Assembly: GCA_030549775.1 (NCBI GenBank)
Contig: CM060181.1
Location: 51,714,218 to 51,778,217, forward strand
Reading direction: 5' to 3'
DNA: 64,000 nt
Origin: Tamarix chinensis
Taxonomy: Eukaryota; Streptophyta; Magnoliopsida; Caryophyllales; Tamaricaceae
Part shown: positions 23,571-37,737 of the stretch, piece after piece
Layout: every line of letters starts with the position of its first letter
Numbering within the stretch: position 1 is the stretch's first letter
Made by a program: the position numbers and the translations under genes
Notes under the pieces: generated by a model
What the model was told of the DNA's origin: nothing
Seen by the model: the letters and a program-made list of their open reading frames with translations, nothing else
The model's database searches: none

Positions 23571-25827
23571 GGCCCATATGTATTGTGTGACTTGTATGCC
23601 TTAGATACTATATATCATGCTATGTCGTGTATCATATGATTGTCGTTAACTTGTCTTATGTGTAGCGTAGCTTAGAGTTGAGGTATGTTTGTATGTGTTT
23701 CTTATGACATGAGTATGATATGTATATGTGGTGATTATGGTGTGATATGATATGGCCCTCTAGGACATGCATGCTAGGACAATTGATAATATGATATGAG
23801 AATGAAAGGACCAAAAGAAAGAAATGGGATTTGAGTTCACTAAGGGGGATATGAGGTTGACCAAAATGCTTCATGATCCATGAAAGGAAATTAAAGAGGA
23901 AGGAATGACCAAAATGAATGAGAGATGGGAACCATGCATGGGAATCTTAAAATTTGCATGGGGACAGACTTTGGGTGTTTGCATGGGATAGATAAAACTT
24001 GAATGGGGGTGATCTTTACGTGAGAAAAGTTGACTTAGGGTGTAAATAAGCTAAGAGGAGAGTTGTGGAGTGACTGGAGACTTGGGATGAAAAATAGTAC
24101 GTAGGTTGGTGTAAGGGTGTATAAGGGATCCAATTAGAGTTTTGAGAGGAAGCACTAATGTAGAAAAAAATGTGGAAGTAAAAACAATTAAGGGAGAGTG
24201 GGGTAAAGGTTAAGAGTGGGAATTTATTATATAATGGGTGAGTATTGGGTGTTGTGGGAGAGAAGAAATATTGAGTGAAAACTAGAGAGGTTACTTATGG
24301 GAGAAGAAAGGTACTAGGGTTTGAAGTGGCCAACTAGGGTTTTGCTGGTCACATGCGAAGTCGAGAGGTAAAGTGATATGTTTTGAGGTTGGATCGAATT
24401 AAGATAAGGTGTGGGGCGATGAATGAAGTAATAGTAGTGTAAGTAAGAGAAAGTTGGACCACATAGGTCCAATTAAGGTTTTCAAGGGAAAACCCTAGAC
24501 GGTGATAGTAGGTGGAGTTTGATGTCATGAGGTGTTGTTCCTTAACCCACACCCTTAGAAGTTGGCTTTTTATTGTGGGTAAGCATAAGGGGAATGGATG
24601 TCGAGGTGTGATAAGGGGCGCAGGAGTCTCAAGATATGGAATGACCCCCCTTGAGAGGATAGAAGTAGAACGTTGATGACATGCATGTCAAGGGTGTAAT
24701 GTTTATCGAATAAGACACGAATAAGATACTATCCATTTAAAGAGAAACATTGTTGATCCGGGCCCAGACCGGTCCACTGGCGAATAATTGTGGCCAAGAT
24801 CGGGGTGCCCTGGAGACCGTTCCACTAGTGAATAATAGTGGCCAAGAGCATTTTGCCCTGCATGATTTCTGATTCACCAGCTATAATAGTGGGGGATTTT
24901 GTGCTCAACAAACCAAACGCAATGAAGCTAAGCCATGTGAAATACACTAAGTAATTACAGTGAAACACCATATGAGTCAGGGCCAGACCGGTCCACCAGC
25001 GAATAATAGTGGCTAGAAGCATTCTGCCATGGAGACCGGTCCACCGGCGACTAATAGTGGTCAGGAGCGTTCTACCCTGTATGTATTCTGGTCCACCGGC
25101 TATAATAGTAGGGTTCCCGCACTCACATGGATTAATAAAGAGTATGTGTGGAATTAACATATTGTTAAGGGGACTAAAGAATAAGTTACCTGAAAAGCAA
25201 CCCGCCCTTATTACATGTATTATTGTATGTTTCCTATATGATCATTCTTATGTTATATGCTCTATATGTCGGCCTTAGGGCATCTATTACCTTACTCAGT
25301 ATGTAGCGTACTGATCACCTGTTTCATGGGTGCTGCTCATTCCCATGAGCAGAAGACCCATCTGAGCTTGTGTAGGTTGGGGATGACGTCTTCGATGCTT
25401 ATAACACATACGAGGTATCGGGTGGGGCTGAGCATTGAGCCTAGACCTGATTTGGGGATCGATAGCGACTTGGTCGGATTCTGTTTTCTTTTATTGGATC
25501 ATGTATTATTTTATTCTAGTTATGGGATATTGTACGATGCTTTATGTTTTGAAAAACTCTAGCCACTTACCCTTTGGATTGTAAATTTGAATCGCACTAT
25601 GATTTATGTATTGGGAAGGCTATCATTTCCCTTATGAAGCTTGTTTCAATTATCGATTTGTGTTTGAAGTTAATTCCTTTTTTTTAGCCTTAGCACTTAG
25701 TACTGGAACGGTAGGAGTGAACCGGTCTGATACTAAGTGTGGTGGTAATGCCCCTGAGTTTACAATTTTATCATTCCGCTTATGTTAGACCCTTTTAATT
25801 AAACAAAACTTTTCAGTAGTAAATTTG
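23571..25827 (+). repeat. Fragment of the very long LTR family, plus strand
   Basis: This aligns with about 52815-55400 of the complete copy at 50242-55414. Shared marks are AACTTGTCTTATGTGTAGCG, GGCCAACTAGGGTT, a shorter set of GGTCCACCGGC/ATAATAGTGG repeats at about 24770-25110, a tract around GGAACGGTAGGAGTGAACCG, and the run TTTTCAGTAGTAAATTTGG. The first half of the LTR is missing, and the last dozen bases are lost at the junction with the Cassandra remnant. Confidence 0.82.
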
Positions 25828-26179
25828 GCTCATCTAAGTTTAACTCATGGTCGTAGTTTCTCTTTGATACCATTTGTAACACCCCGAGTTGATAAGACCA
25901 TGCGGGGTTACCCTGGAGCACCTTTAGATTTATCATCTGACCCTACAAATCAACACGAGCCATTTCAGCACGCTTTGTCCTCACTCACGAACTTCCTAAA
26001 AAAATTTTAAATAATTTTTTAAACTTCCCAAGAGGGTCACCTATCCTAAAAATTATTCTACAGTCAGCACGCTTAACTATGAAATTCTTAGGATGGAATC
26101 ATCAAAAGGATGGTATGCAATGTTGGTATAAGTAGCCGGATCAATCCTTATAATACTCTACTTAATTTGGGATATTATA
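25828..26179 (-). mobile_element. Cassandra-type TRIM remnant: 5' LTR, primer site, start of internal region
   Basis: On the minus strand an LTR runs from 26179 to 25875, with near-palindromic ends (about TATAATATCCC and GGGGTGTTACA). It contains a 5S rRNA-like block in sense orientation. It is followed after two bases by TGGTATCAAAG (25872-25862), matching a methionine-tRNA primer site. About 35 bp of internal sequence follows before the junction with the long-LTR fragment. A 5S-derived block inside a short LTR is the hallmark of Cassandra elements. No second LTR is present. Confidence 0.8.
26022..26116 (-). other. 5S rRNA-derived block inside a Cassandra LTR (degenerate)
   Basis: The minus strand retains AGTTAAGCGTGCT (A-box region) and AGGATAGGTGACC (C-box region), then a CTTGGGAAGTTT end, in the spacing of 5S rRNA. 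The 5' part of 5S and several promoter bases are changed. It is not a 5S gene. Confidence 0.78.
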
Positions 26180-26705
26180 TTAATAATGTATTATTAATTG
26201 TTAGTTGTTTATTATTATGATCTTTTAATGTTGTGTTTTTATATGAAAAATTCAATAAAGTTAGAATATTATTGGTGAATAAGTATATCCATAATAAAAG
26301 TAAGAAAAATATACACAGTTTATAAAATAATATATTTTTAAGAGCTTTAGATAGATAATAAGACATGTGTAATTTATTATTATTATAACTGATTAATATC
26401 AAATTTAATTTGAGCAAGTCTGGTTGGGTTGATAGTAGGTTAGGTTGATATTGAGTTAGGTTAATGTCGAGTTATGGGTTGGGTTCTAATCAGGTCACTT
26501 ATATGGGGGTCAGAGTCGGGTCAGTTTAGATTGAGTATGAGTTTGATCTGGTTGACGAATTTCTTGAGCTATGTCGAGTAGGGTTTTATGTGGGTTGGTT
26601 CAACTTTTACAAGCTCTTCTCTTTGTACACCAAATCTAAAAGAATTTTTAAATATTTTTGCATTGTATAGGATCATGTAGGCTATTTCTTTTACAAGACT
26701 ATAGT
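26180..26705. other. Intergenic AT-rich DNA
   Basis: No gene. Around 26410-26560 a GGTTGGGTT/GGTTAGGTT-like, imperfectly repetitive stretch occurs, of a kind common in dispersed plant repeats. Confidence 0.5.
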
Positions 26706-28374
<1,669 letters not shown>

Positions 28375-28906
28375 CACTACAAAAAAAAAAACCATTTTTA
28401 GGAACAATAGTTTTTTTTTGTTAAAGATAGAAAGTCATTGCAAAAAATATATATCGCAATAAAATTTTTTACTACGGGGTCATTGCGCATCATGGCGTTG
28501 CAAAAAAATAAAGCAACGACAATAGTCGTTGTAAAAAAGTAATTAAATGTAACATAAATTGTCGTTGCCAAATAAATATCATTGCAATACATCACTTTAC
28601 CTAACTACATGTGTTTATATATTGCAACAACTTTTGTCATTGTGAAATATTGATGCTACTTTGGCAACAATTTATGTCGTTACAAAAACCTGTAATTAGC
28701 AACGACTCTTATCGTTGAAAAAAATTATTTGTAGTTTGACAACAAATTATGCCATTCCAAAAGCTTGTTATTTGTAACAACAAAATTTGTTGCAAAAAAA
28801 AAATAGCATATTGCAGACACAATATTTGTTGTTGCAAAAACAAATTAATTGCAATGGCTAGTGTTGTTTCAAAAAATTAAATATACTTTATAAAGAAAAA
28901 ATTAAA

Positions 28907-29263
28907 AAAAATACTCCGAGTCAATACGACCACATAGGGGCCACCTAATAGCACTCGAGACTCACAATTTTCTATCACCACAAGTTGAAACAACCACACG
29001 GGGGCACTTGGTAGCCACCTAGGCCCACAAGAACTACAAGGGCTATCATGGAGCGCTTTTGAATTGATCGACTATCCTCAAAAATAAACATAAGTCCTTT
29101 CTAAAACTTCCCAAGAGGGTCACCCATCCTGAAAATTGCTCCACGGCAAGCACGCTTAACTGTTGAGTTCTTGGGACAGAATCAGCAAAAGGATGGTATA
29201 TTATATTGATATAAGTAATCATATTAATTCTTATAACATTCCACTCAATTTGGGGGTATTACA
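28907..29263 (-). repeat. Cassandra LTR with 5S-like block
   Basis: Minus-strand LTR from TGTAATACCCCC (29263) to a degenerate CTCGGAGTATT (near 28907). The 5S-derived block is 29106-29207, with AGTTAAGCGTGCTTG and AGGATGGGTGACC well preserved, better than in the copy at 26022. It stands alone inside the CACTA element, as a solo LTR. No clean target duplication is seen. Confidence 0.78.
29106..29207 (-). other. 5S rRNA-derived block of a Cassandra LTR
   Basis: It carries the 5S internal promoter region with A-box-like and C-box-like motifs in the right order and spacing, ending in CTTGGGAAGTTT. The 5' third of 5S rRNA is diverged, so this is retrotransposon sequence and not a ribosomal gene. 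Confidence 0.8.
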
Positions 29264-30774
29264 CTTTATCATTGCAGAAAATACATAATTGCAACAATAA
29301 AGTCTTTGCTAAAATTTGAACATAAAACTTCAAGAACCATTTTTGTCGTAGCGAAAACATATAATTGTAACGACACGATAACATATTTAAGCACCATTGC
29401 AAAAAATGACATGTGAAACCTCTAATTGATGTCCATAAATTATACCATATACATACGTCCCACTTAAATCAATATAACCATAATATATAAAAATAATTCT
29501 TAATATATATATCAAGAAAAAATTATCAAATTGAACGAAAACTTACCAGAATTCTGCTTGACAATGAGGGCTTTGATTGAGTTAATGGATGCTGAGACAA
29601 ATTGGCGTATCTAATTGATATAACTAGATGGGGCTAGCACAATGGAGGTAAGATTGGGAGTTTGGGAAGGGAGTGTCAATAAAGTATAGACATGCAATAA
29701 AATTGTGATAATTTTTTTTCAACAACCTGTTGTGTTAAAATAATCTAAATATTTGCAACAAGTGTAGTTGTTGTAATAAATTCAATCAATATTTTGCAAC
29801 AAAAAAAGTCATTGAAAAAATATTTTATATATTGCAACAAATAAATGTCGTTGCAAATAAACCATTGCATATTTTGCAACGAAAAATGTTGTTGCAAAAC
29901 ATATAAGTATCATTGCGTTAAATAATCTAAATATTTGCAATAAGTATAGTTGTTGCAATAAATCCAATAAATATTTTGTAAAAAAAAAATTCGTTACAAA
30001 AATATTTATATATTGCAACAAATAAATGTCATTGCAAATAAATCATTGCATATATTGCAACGACAAATGTTGTTACAAAAAAACCACCAAATATATTGCT
30101 GTAACACCCCAAAATTTACTACTTTTTTTTTAAAGTGGAAGTAATAGAAACTCTTAAATTCAAACCCGTGAATTCTGGAGATGTTACCGCCACACTTAGT
30201 ACCAAACCGGTTCTCTTCGACCGTTTCAGTACCAAGTGCTAAGGCTAAGGAAAAGATTAACAATCAATTACAAATCAAAACAAACTAAACCCCAAACAAG
30301 CATTAAACGGTTGAAAAACAAATTCAGAGTACGCATAAAGAATTGTTATTCAACTTAAAAAGAGAAATAGTTACAACTGATAAAAGATTAATAAAAAGGA
30401 AATAGAATCACAAAAAGACTAAAATATGGCCACAACTCTCTCGAACTCGAGCCAACCATAAACTCAACACACAGCCCCGACTGATGTCTCGCCCACCTGC
30501 ACAAATCAGAAGGGCATACTACTCGTGGAAATGAGCAGCACCCATGAAAAGGGTGATCAGTACGCTACGTACTGAGTAAGGTAACCGAGCACTAAGGCCT
30601 ACACATAAGCACATAAATCATGCAGAAGAATAGAAGAACACAATTACAAATGCATATGATCAACTAGGTAAAAGTACAAAGGCTCATGAATAATCCAATT
30701 CAATCACTTAATTAATCTCTAATTAGGAGTCGATTCACACAATACTTTTTATCAAATCCATGCGAGTACGGAAG

Positions 30775-31120
30775 CCCCCACTATTATAGCCGGTGGATGG
30801 GAGGCACATAGGGTATCATACCCTAACCACTATTATAGCCGGTGGATCGGAGACACATAGGACTACGCGTCCTAACCATTATTCCTAACCGGTGGATCAG
30901 TTGGCTCCGGCTCACATGGTGTTCCACTGTAAGTAATTAGTATCTTTTAGGCATTTTAGCAAAACTCGGGTTTATGTTTGTTGAGCTCGGGAACCCCCAC
31001 TATTATAACCGGTGGATCGGTCACACATAGGACATCATGTCCTAACCACTATTATAACCGATGGATCAGTCGCACATAGGGTAAAAACCCTAACCACTAT
31101 TTCGAACCGGTGGATCGATT
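30775..31120 (-). repeat. CCACTATTATAGCCGGTGGAT array in the long LTR
   Basis: Five or more imperfect units occur in two groups (about 30778-30900 and 31000-31115). They are separated by a spacer that includes the segment ending GTTCCACTGTAAGTAATTAG. This is the complement of the array at 54128-54745, with fewer copies. Confidence 0.85.
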
Positions 31121-31639
31121 GGTCCCGTCTCAACGATCTTCCACTTTAGATAATTAATGTTTTAAGTATCTTATTCAGAAGCTTTCACCGTGGACATGCA
31201 TGAATCATCACACATCACAAATCATAAATTTCACAATTATAATTACACTTTAATCACTAAATACACATCACACCACAAAAACCCTAAGCAGTCACACCAA
31301 ACTCTAATTAACCACAACAAACCATAGTTAACCATAACAACCATAATTAGCCACTCCATGCCTTAGTTAATCATAACAAACCACAATTATCCACTCTAAC
31401 CCTATTTAATCACAACAAACCATAGTTAATCACTCCAAATCCTAATTCAATCTCCTCCATACCCTTATAATTTCCTACATACTATTTTTCACCCCAAGTG
31501 TTCAAACACCCAAACAACACTTACATTACCTTCTTTATATCTCAAATCAACTTTTCATACGTAAATTTCACTCCCATGCAAACTTTACACATCCCATGCA
31601 ACCTCTCAAACTTTTCATACAAATCCTAAATCTCATGCA

Positions 31640-31810
31640 ATCATTAACTCCCATGCAAAACCCTAATGCCACCATGCAATGCCTAATACCACTATACAAC
31701 CATTAATACCACCATACAAACCATAATACCATCATGTAAACCCTAATACCACCATGCAACCCTAATACCACCAAACAACCATTAATACCACCATGCAAAC
31801 CCTAGATTCC
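31640..31810 (-). repeat. Minisatellite TAATACCACCATGCAAACCC in the long LTR
   Basis: Imperfect units of about 20 bp. The complement of the minisatellite at 53040-53515 in the other complete copy. Confidence 0.8.
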
Positions 31811-32969
31811 GTCATACAAAATCCTAAATTCCATCCACACAAAACTAAGGATCCATCCATACCAAACCCTAGATTCAAACCATAGAAAACCCAAAGATTG
31901 GTCCATATAATACAATTGATTAGATTCTCCCATTCACCACCACAAATTATATTCTTCCATACAAGACCATAAGTTAGATTCTTCCACATAAAATCATAAA
32001 TTAGAATCTCCCATATAAACCATAAATTAGATTGTCCCATATAACATCATATATTACATTCTCCCATACAAAATCATCCAAACCATAAATTAGATTCTCT
32101 CATACAAAACCATAAATTAAACTCTCCCACATAAAATCATAAAAATCATAAATCAGATTCTCCCACACGAAACCCTAAAATTCTTCATTTTATTCTTCCA
32201 CTCATGAATCATTAAAATAATTTGGTCAACACACCTCCCTTAGTCAACTTCTTTCCCCATCCTCCTTTTTCATCCTTTCTCACACACATACCACATCAAC
32301 ACCCTCACATGCATGTCTTACAAGGTCACAAACAAATCACCACATATACATAATACACATGCCATGCGAATACACGAAAACATACTTCAACTCCACATCA
32401 TACCATATACGACATAAGTAATAATGATAAACATGTGATACATAGCATGCAAAGCACATAATGCATATAAGCACCCAATGGCCTTAGTAACACCCTTACC
32501 TGAAGCGACATCGGTCTTGGAGCACGCTCCTACGCCTCCTTAGGGCTTTGATTGGTCTCACCTATTATGAGGGAAAAGCTAAAATTAGACTCCCTCCTAT
32601 CAAAAATACTATTAATAACTAACTTATTATAAGACTAGGTTTTTAAATAAATAATAATATATTAATAAAATAACGTTAATTAGTTACTAACTTTACTAAA
32701 GATATAGAAATAATAGAAAAATCATAAAAGTTGAGAATGTAAGGTTGAAAACTTTACCCTCATAATAATAATAATAACGATACTAAAATAATAGTAGCAA
32801 AGGTACTAAAAATAATATCAATGATAATATAAATAAGAATAAGAATAATAATAACAATAATGATAAAAGCCATAATAAGATTATTACATAATAATAACTA
32901 TAATGAAAATAATGGTAAGGATAATATTTGGAGATAAAAAGAAGTAGGGTTTCCACCCTACATTGAATA

Positions 32970-32977
32970 ATAATAAC

Positions 32978-33029
<52 letters not shown>

Positions 33030-33047
33030 CAACAACAACAAGAACAA

Positions 33048-33133
<86 letters not shown>
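32970..33133. repeat. Compound (AAT)n(AAC)n(AAT)n microsatellite
   Basis: Long trinucleotide tracts in the middle of the long LTR; more AAT tracts follow at about 33340-33383. They produce homopolymer-like ORFs on both strands that are not genes. Confidence 0.95.
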
Positions 33134-33342
33134 TTCTTAACAACAATAATGTTAAAATATTTGTATTAATAATAATGGAATAAGAATAATGGAAATTTTA
33201 AAATAGGAAATAATAATAATAATTATACTTATAATATTTTAATATTAATAATAGTAAATATAGAAATAATAAGAAGAATAATAATAATAAAATCGAATTA
33301 AAATACAATAGGCTTCAGCCCTCAACATAAATAATAATAAAA

Positions 33343-33384
<42 letters not shown>

Positions 33385-34117
33385 CATATTAAAAATATAA
33401 ATATTAAGAATAATAATAATAGTATTTATATGCAAATAATTGAAATAAAATAATTTAAGGGTTATAAAAATTGGAAAAATGGCTGAAAGGGTCTAGGGTT
33501 CAACAATATGTTGGTGGGGATAGGCGGCACCAGCGGTGGTGCACGGTGGCGGCGACGGTGGCCGGAAAAAGGAAAGAAAGAGGGGAAAGTTGCATGCTGG
33601 GAATAAGATAGGGAAAATTAAGATGGGAGCTGGGGTGTTTTGAGTTTCCTAGATGTAGAGGGACAGAATGAGGGTGGCAACACAGCCAAAGGTGGTGGCG
33701 CACGGCGGTGATGGTGGTGGCCGAATGGAGGAGAAGGAGAAAGAGAGAGGAGGAGAGGGAGAAAGAGAAAAATAAAGGTATGAGGAGATAGAGGAGGGTC
33801 TGCAGAAGATTTTGGAGGTGAAAGAAGAGGCAGAAATGGTGGAAGAGGTGGCTAAGGGCGGCGCAAAGGGTGGCGGGGGATGGAAAACAGGTTGGTCGAG
33901 AAGGGAAGTTCGCACAATCAGGGAGGATTGTGCAGAAAGAATCGAGGGTGATGAATGGTTTGGTTAGATAGAGGGAGGTGCAAGGAATGCACGGGTAGCT
34001 AGAAAAGGCGGCGAAGTTGGCCGGAGGTGGCGGGAGAGACGTCTAAAGGTGCGGCGGCGAAAAGGGAAATATTCTGGGTTGGAGACCAAAGGCTCCACAT
34101 AGAGCTCAAACCGGGGG

Positions 34118-34125
34118 TATTTATA
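34118..34125 (-). promoter_or_regulatory. TATA box of the 5.08-kb LTR
   Basis: TATAAATA on the minus strand, in the context CTATAAATACCCCC, identical to the context at 51251 in the other complete copy. It lies at the border between AT-rich U3-like DNA with GC-rich proximal sequence and a transcribed-like CT-rich region. Confidence 0.6.
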
Positions 34126-35230
34126 GGTTTTATAAGGGATTTTAGGGTTTTGTGGGTTGGTTGGGGTGTAAGAAAAGTAGGGTTAGGGTCACCAGCGGCG
34201 TTGTTTGGCTGGTGGAAATCAAAACGGGGGAAAGGGTTGCGCATGAGAGAGAGAGAGAGAGTATCACGTGATAAAAGGGAGATTTGATAGGGTTTATGAG
34301 GCTGTCCAGACGAGGGGAAGAGAAAGGGAGAAAAAGGCCGGTCAAATCGGGCTAGATCGCCGGCGAAAAACCAGGCGCCGACAGCGTTGTTCCAGGTCGG
34401 TGGCGTCGGGTTGGTGCGAGGGGCAGGGGGAAGAAGAAGGGGGGCTGGACCGGCGGTCCAGGGAAGAAAGAAAAGAAAAAGGAAGGCGGCGAACCGGGTC
34501 GGGCATGAGGGGAAGGTTGCGTTAAATGAAATGACGCACTTCGATGGAAGAACACACTAAAACGCAGCGCAAAAGAGGAGGGAAGGAAGGAGGCCATCGC
34601 ACGGCTGGGCTGGGCCAAAGGAAAAGAAAGAAACAAAAAGAGGAACTTGGCCGCTAGGCTGGCCCAGTTCGGCGAGAAGAAAAAAAGAAAAAGAAAAGAA
34701 GAAGAAAGAAAAAGAAAGAAAAAGGAAAAAGGGAAAAAGGAAAAGCGAAAAATAATTAGGTTAGGGCCAATTAAATTAATCTGAATATCTAGGATATTTA
34801 AAAATAATAATATTTAATAAACTAATATTAAATCTCTTTTTAGGCTAAATTATGATTTTTAAAAGATTTTCCATAAATTCCATTTTAATTAGCAAAACAC
34901 CCTAATTTTCTTCAATTAAATTATTTATAAAATTCCTATTAATTTGAAAATATTTTATCCTCCTTATTTTAAATAAATAAAATAAATTATTTAATTAATT
35001 TCCAAAATAAAATCCTTAATTAGCTAAAATACCAAAACTTTTCTAATCAAAAATTATTTATTGTTTTGTTCTTAAATAGCCCTAATTAATTCCCTTTTAT
35101 TTTAATAATTTATTGAATTAAATTTTCCAATAAAACCTTATTTAAATATAATTTTTAAAATTAGAAATTTTTGGGGCATTTCAATTGCAATGAAATCTAT
35201 CATTACAAAACATATAAATATTATTGCGTT

Positions 35231-35698
35231 AAAATAATCTAAATATTTGTAACAAGTATAATCGTTGCAATAAATCAAATCAATATTTTGCAACAAAAAA
35301 AAATTCGTTGCAAAAATATTTTTTCTATTGCAACATATACATGTCATTACAAATAACCATTGCATATATTGCAATAACAAATGTCATTGCATTAAAATAA
35401 TCTAAATATTTGTAACAAGTATAATCGTTGCAATAAATCAAATCAATATTTTGCAACAAAAAAAAATTCGTTGCAAAAATATTTTTTCTATTGCAACATA
35501 TACATGTCATTACAAATAACCATTGCATATATTGCAATAACAAATGTCATTGCATTAAAATAATCTAAATATTTGCAACAAGTGTAGTCGTTGCAAAAAC
35601 ATTTTGTATATTGCAATATATAAATGTTATTGTTAATAAACCATCGGCTATATTGCAATAAAAAATGTTGTTGCAAAACATATAAATACCATTGAGTT
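35231..35698. repeat. 163-bp tandem repeat in the CACTA right arm
   Basis: AAAATAATCTAAATATTTG starts at 35231, 35394 and 35557, two exact 163-bp steps, then again at 35699 after a shorter 142-bp step. The first two copies are almost identical, so this expansion is recent. Each unit contains inverted TTGCAA/TCGTTGC motifs. Single related units occur in the left arm (near 29733 and 29920). Confidence 0.88.
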
Positions 35699-36586
35699 AA
35701 AATAATCTAAATATTTGCAACATGTATAGTCGCGTTGCAATAAATTCAATCAAGATTTTGTAACAAAAAAAGTCGTTACAACATATAAATGTCGTTACAA
35801 ACAAACTATCATATATATTGTAATAACAAATGTTGTTGTAAAACATTCCCTAATAATCATCATATAAATGAATTATTTTTGGCAACAACTTTTTGTAATG
35901 TCATAAAATTATCATTGCCAAAGGATATTTTTTGCAACAGCAAAGTATTGTTACTATAAATGAGTTTTCTTGTAGTGGACGATCGGTTTTAAGGACAAGT
36001 TCGTCCATAATACTTATTATTGATGATATTTCATCAATATTTAATCTTTGGTATAAGTGGGTCGGTATTAAGGTGTAACAACGATGATTTGTTCGTCGGA
36101 GTTCTACTTATTATTGGTGATTAAAAATAACAAGGGAAAAAAATAATTTAAATGGGCTTTAATATTGACAATTTATCATCGCTATTAAACCTTAATATTG
36201 ATGGTATAAATTTTAAATTTGAAAAATTATTTAAATTTAAAAACCTTATTATTGACTAATACTGCTTATTACCGACAATTTTTATTCCTTAATAGCGATG
36301 ATAAATCATCGATTTTATGGCTTAATACTAGTGATAATGTATATTTATTTGAAAAATATTTTGTATTATAAACCTTATTACCGATAATTTATCATAAGTA
36401 TTTCAACTTTTAAAATATTACATAACATATAAAATAAGGTTTTGAATATATTTACTAAATAACATTTGAAAGAGAAATTTTGTTATAAAAATGCAGTTTA
36501 GTAAACAAACATATTATTATTACATTTGACTTGTCAATACTAGCATAAAACCTAAAAATCACCTTCATCTTCATCTTTATTAGATG

Positions 36587-37215
36587 CACTACCCCGAAAA
36601 GGGTTTTAATAGCGGTGATTTTATAGTTTTAATAACGGTTTTAAACCATTATTAAATCTTTAAAAATGGTTCATAATCGTTATGAAAAATATAAAAAAAC
36701 CTGCGAATATGCGCATAAAATTTATATTTAATAACGGTTTTCAAGAAACAACCGTTGTTAAAAGAAGGTTTTAATAACAGTTCTTCCATAAAACCGTTGT
36801 TGGAAACAAGGTTTCAATAATGGTTTTCAAGAAAAAACCATTGTGGAAAACTAGGTTTTAATAACGGTTATTGCAAAAACCATTGTTAAAACATAATCGA
36901 ATTAGGTTTTCAGTCATTGATTATGCATTTATTAAACCCTAATACGTATTAAATAAACATAAATTTGAGATTAAATGCATATTTTTAATAGGTTTTAATA
37001 AGGTTTTCAGTAGAACCGTTATTAAAGTCTATGGTTTGATAATGGTTTTCATAAGAACCGTTATTAAAACTCTATCATCCAATTAGGGTTTTGGTTATTG
37101 ATTATGCTTTTATTAAACCCTAATACGTATTAACTGAGTATAAATTTGAGATGAAATGCATGGTTTCAATAACGGTTCATAATAAGAACTGTCATTAAAA
37201 CTACAGTTTTTTTAA
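36587..37215. repeat. Second CACTA terminus with TAACGGTT-type repeats
   Basis: It starts CACTACCCCGAAAAGGG at 36587, followed by many short inverted repeats of the form AATAACGGTTTTC and GAAAACCGTTATT. A segment of about 100 bp with AAACCCTAATACGTATTA occurs twice, 181 bp apart (36934 and 37115). Its motif differs from the surrounding TTAATACCGATG repeats, so this is probably a piece of a different CACTA family nested here. No matching right end is seen. Confidence 0.6.
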
Positions 37216-37737
37216 TGTTTTTCCTATTTTGTTCCTGCCACATACACAGTTGTATGTTCAAATAATTACCAAATCTACATTGTAAAACAACATCAATTCA
37301 TAACAAATCTGCAATCACACCATAATTTCAATCAATTTCTAATTAGTATGCATGTCTTAATACATCGGACATACTCAGGAATCAAAATTAGTAAGCATAC
37401 CACAACTTGGTAGCTCTACACCCCAAAGTAAAAAGTTCATAAATCTAGCCTAGAAGACCGAAAGACATAGACAAAATACAAACCTGAACATACATGTAGA
37501 ATATACAGATCTCTACCTAATAATGAATGAATGAGTGCACATGCTTGGCCCATTGGTCTCTAACTTCATCAATTTCATCAACATTATATTGTCGGCCTCG
37601 TGCATAGTCATAGGTGAAAAACTATAATGCCCAAGTTTAAATTAATATACAGTTAGCACTTAAGTCAAGTACCAAACATATATGCCATGATTCATTAATT
37701 GAAAAATATTGAAAAGCAAACATATATGGCTTAGATC

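Larger units (their letters stand above)
30100..35183 (-). repeat. Complete 5.08-kb solo LTR (very long LTR family), minus strand
   Basis: Ends TGTAACACCCC at 30100 and GGGGCATTTCA at 35183, flanked by a perfect attgc duplication (30095-30099 and 35184-35188). On the minus strand the order is: an AT-rich start, a GC-rich segment with a TATA box, a trinucleotide-microsatellite middle, a minisatellite, a CCGGTGGAT/ATAATAGTGG array, and a conserved terminal 400 bp. The same order occurs in 50242-55414. No protein-coding region of a retrotransposon is present, so it is a solo LTR; the parent family's clade is unknown. It sits inside the CACTA subterminal repeats. Confidence 0.9.
28375..35977. mobile_element. 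Non-autonomous CACTA element with two nested insertions
   Basis: Left end CACTACAAAAA at 28375. The right end, read on the minus strand, is CACTACAAGAAAAC from 35977. Subterminal regions are packed with short inverted and direct copies of TTGCAACGA/TCGTTGCAA, as expected for CACTA elements. Flanking triplets are tac and gac, so the 3-bp duplication is imperfect. The element is split by a Cassandra LTR (28907-29263) and a 5.08-kb solo LTR (30100-35183). The remaining roughly 2.2 kb has no transposase. Confidence 0.78.

Noticed and set aside
23656..24552. Small ORFs in the long-LTR fragment
   Set aside because: The region aligns with non-coding parts of the complete LTR copies; the frames are not conserved between them.
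29106..29207. A 5S rRNA gene
   Set aside because: Only the internal-promoter part is conserved, no full-length 5S sequence is present, and it lies inside a Cassandra LTR.
32958..33169. Poly-Leu, poly-Ile and poly-Thr ORFs on both strands
   Set aside because: They are translations of AAT and AAC microsatellites inside the 5.08-kb LTR.
34027..34525. Arg/Gly-rich ORFs near the TATA box of the 5.08-kb LTR
   Set aside because: They are read on the strand opposite to the LTR's orientation in purine-rich DNA and have no recognisable domain.
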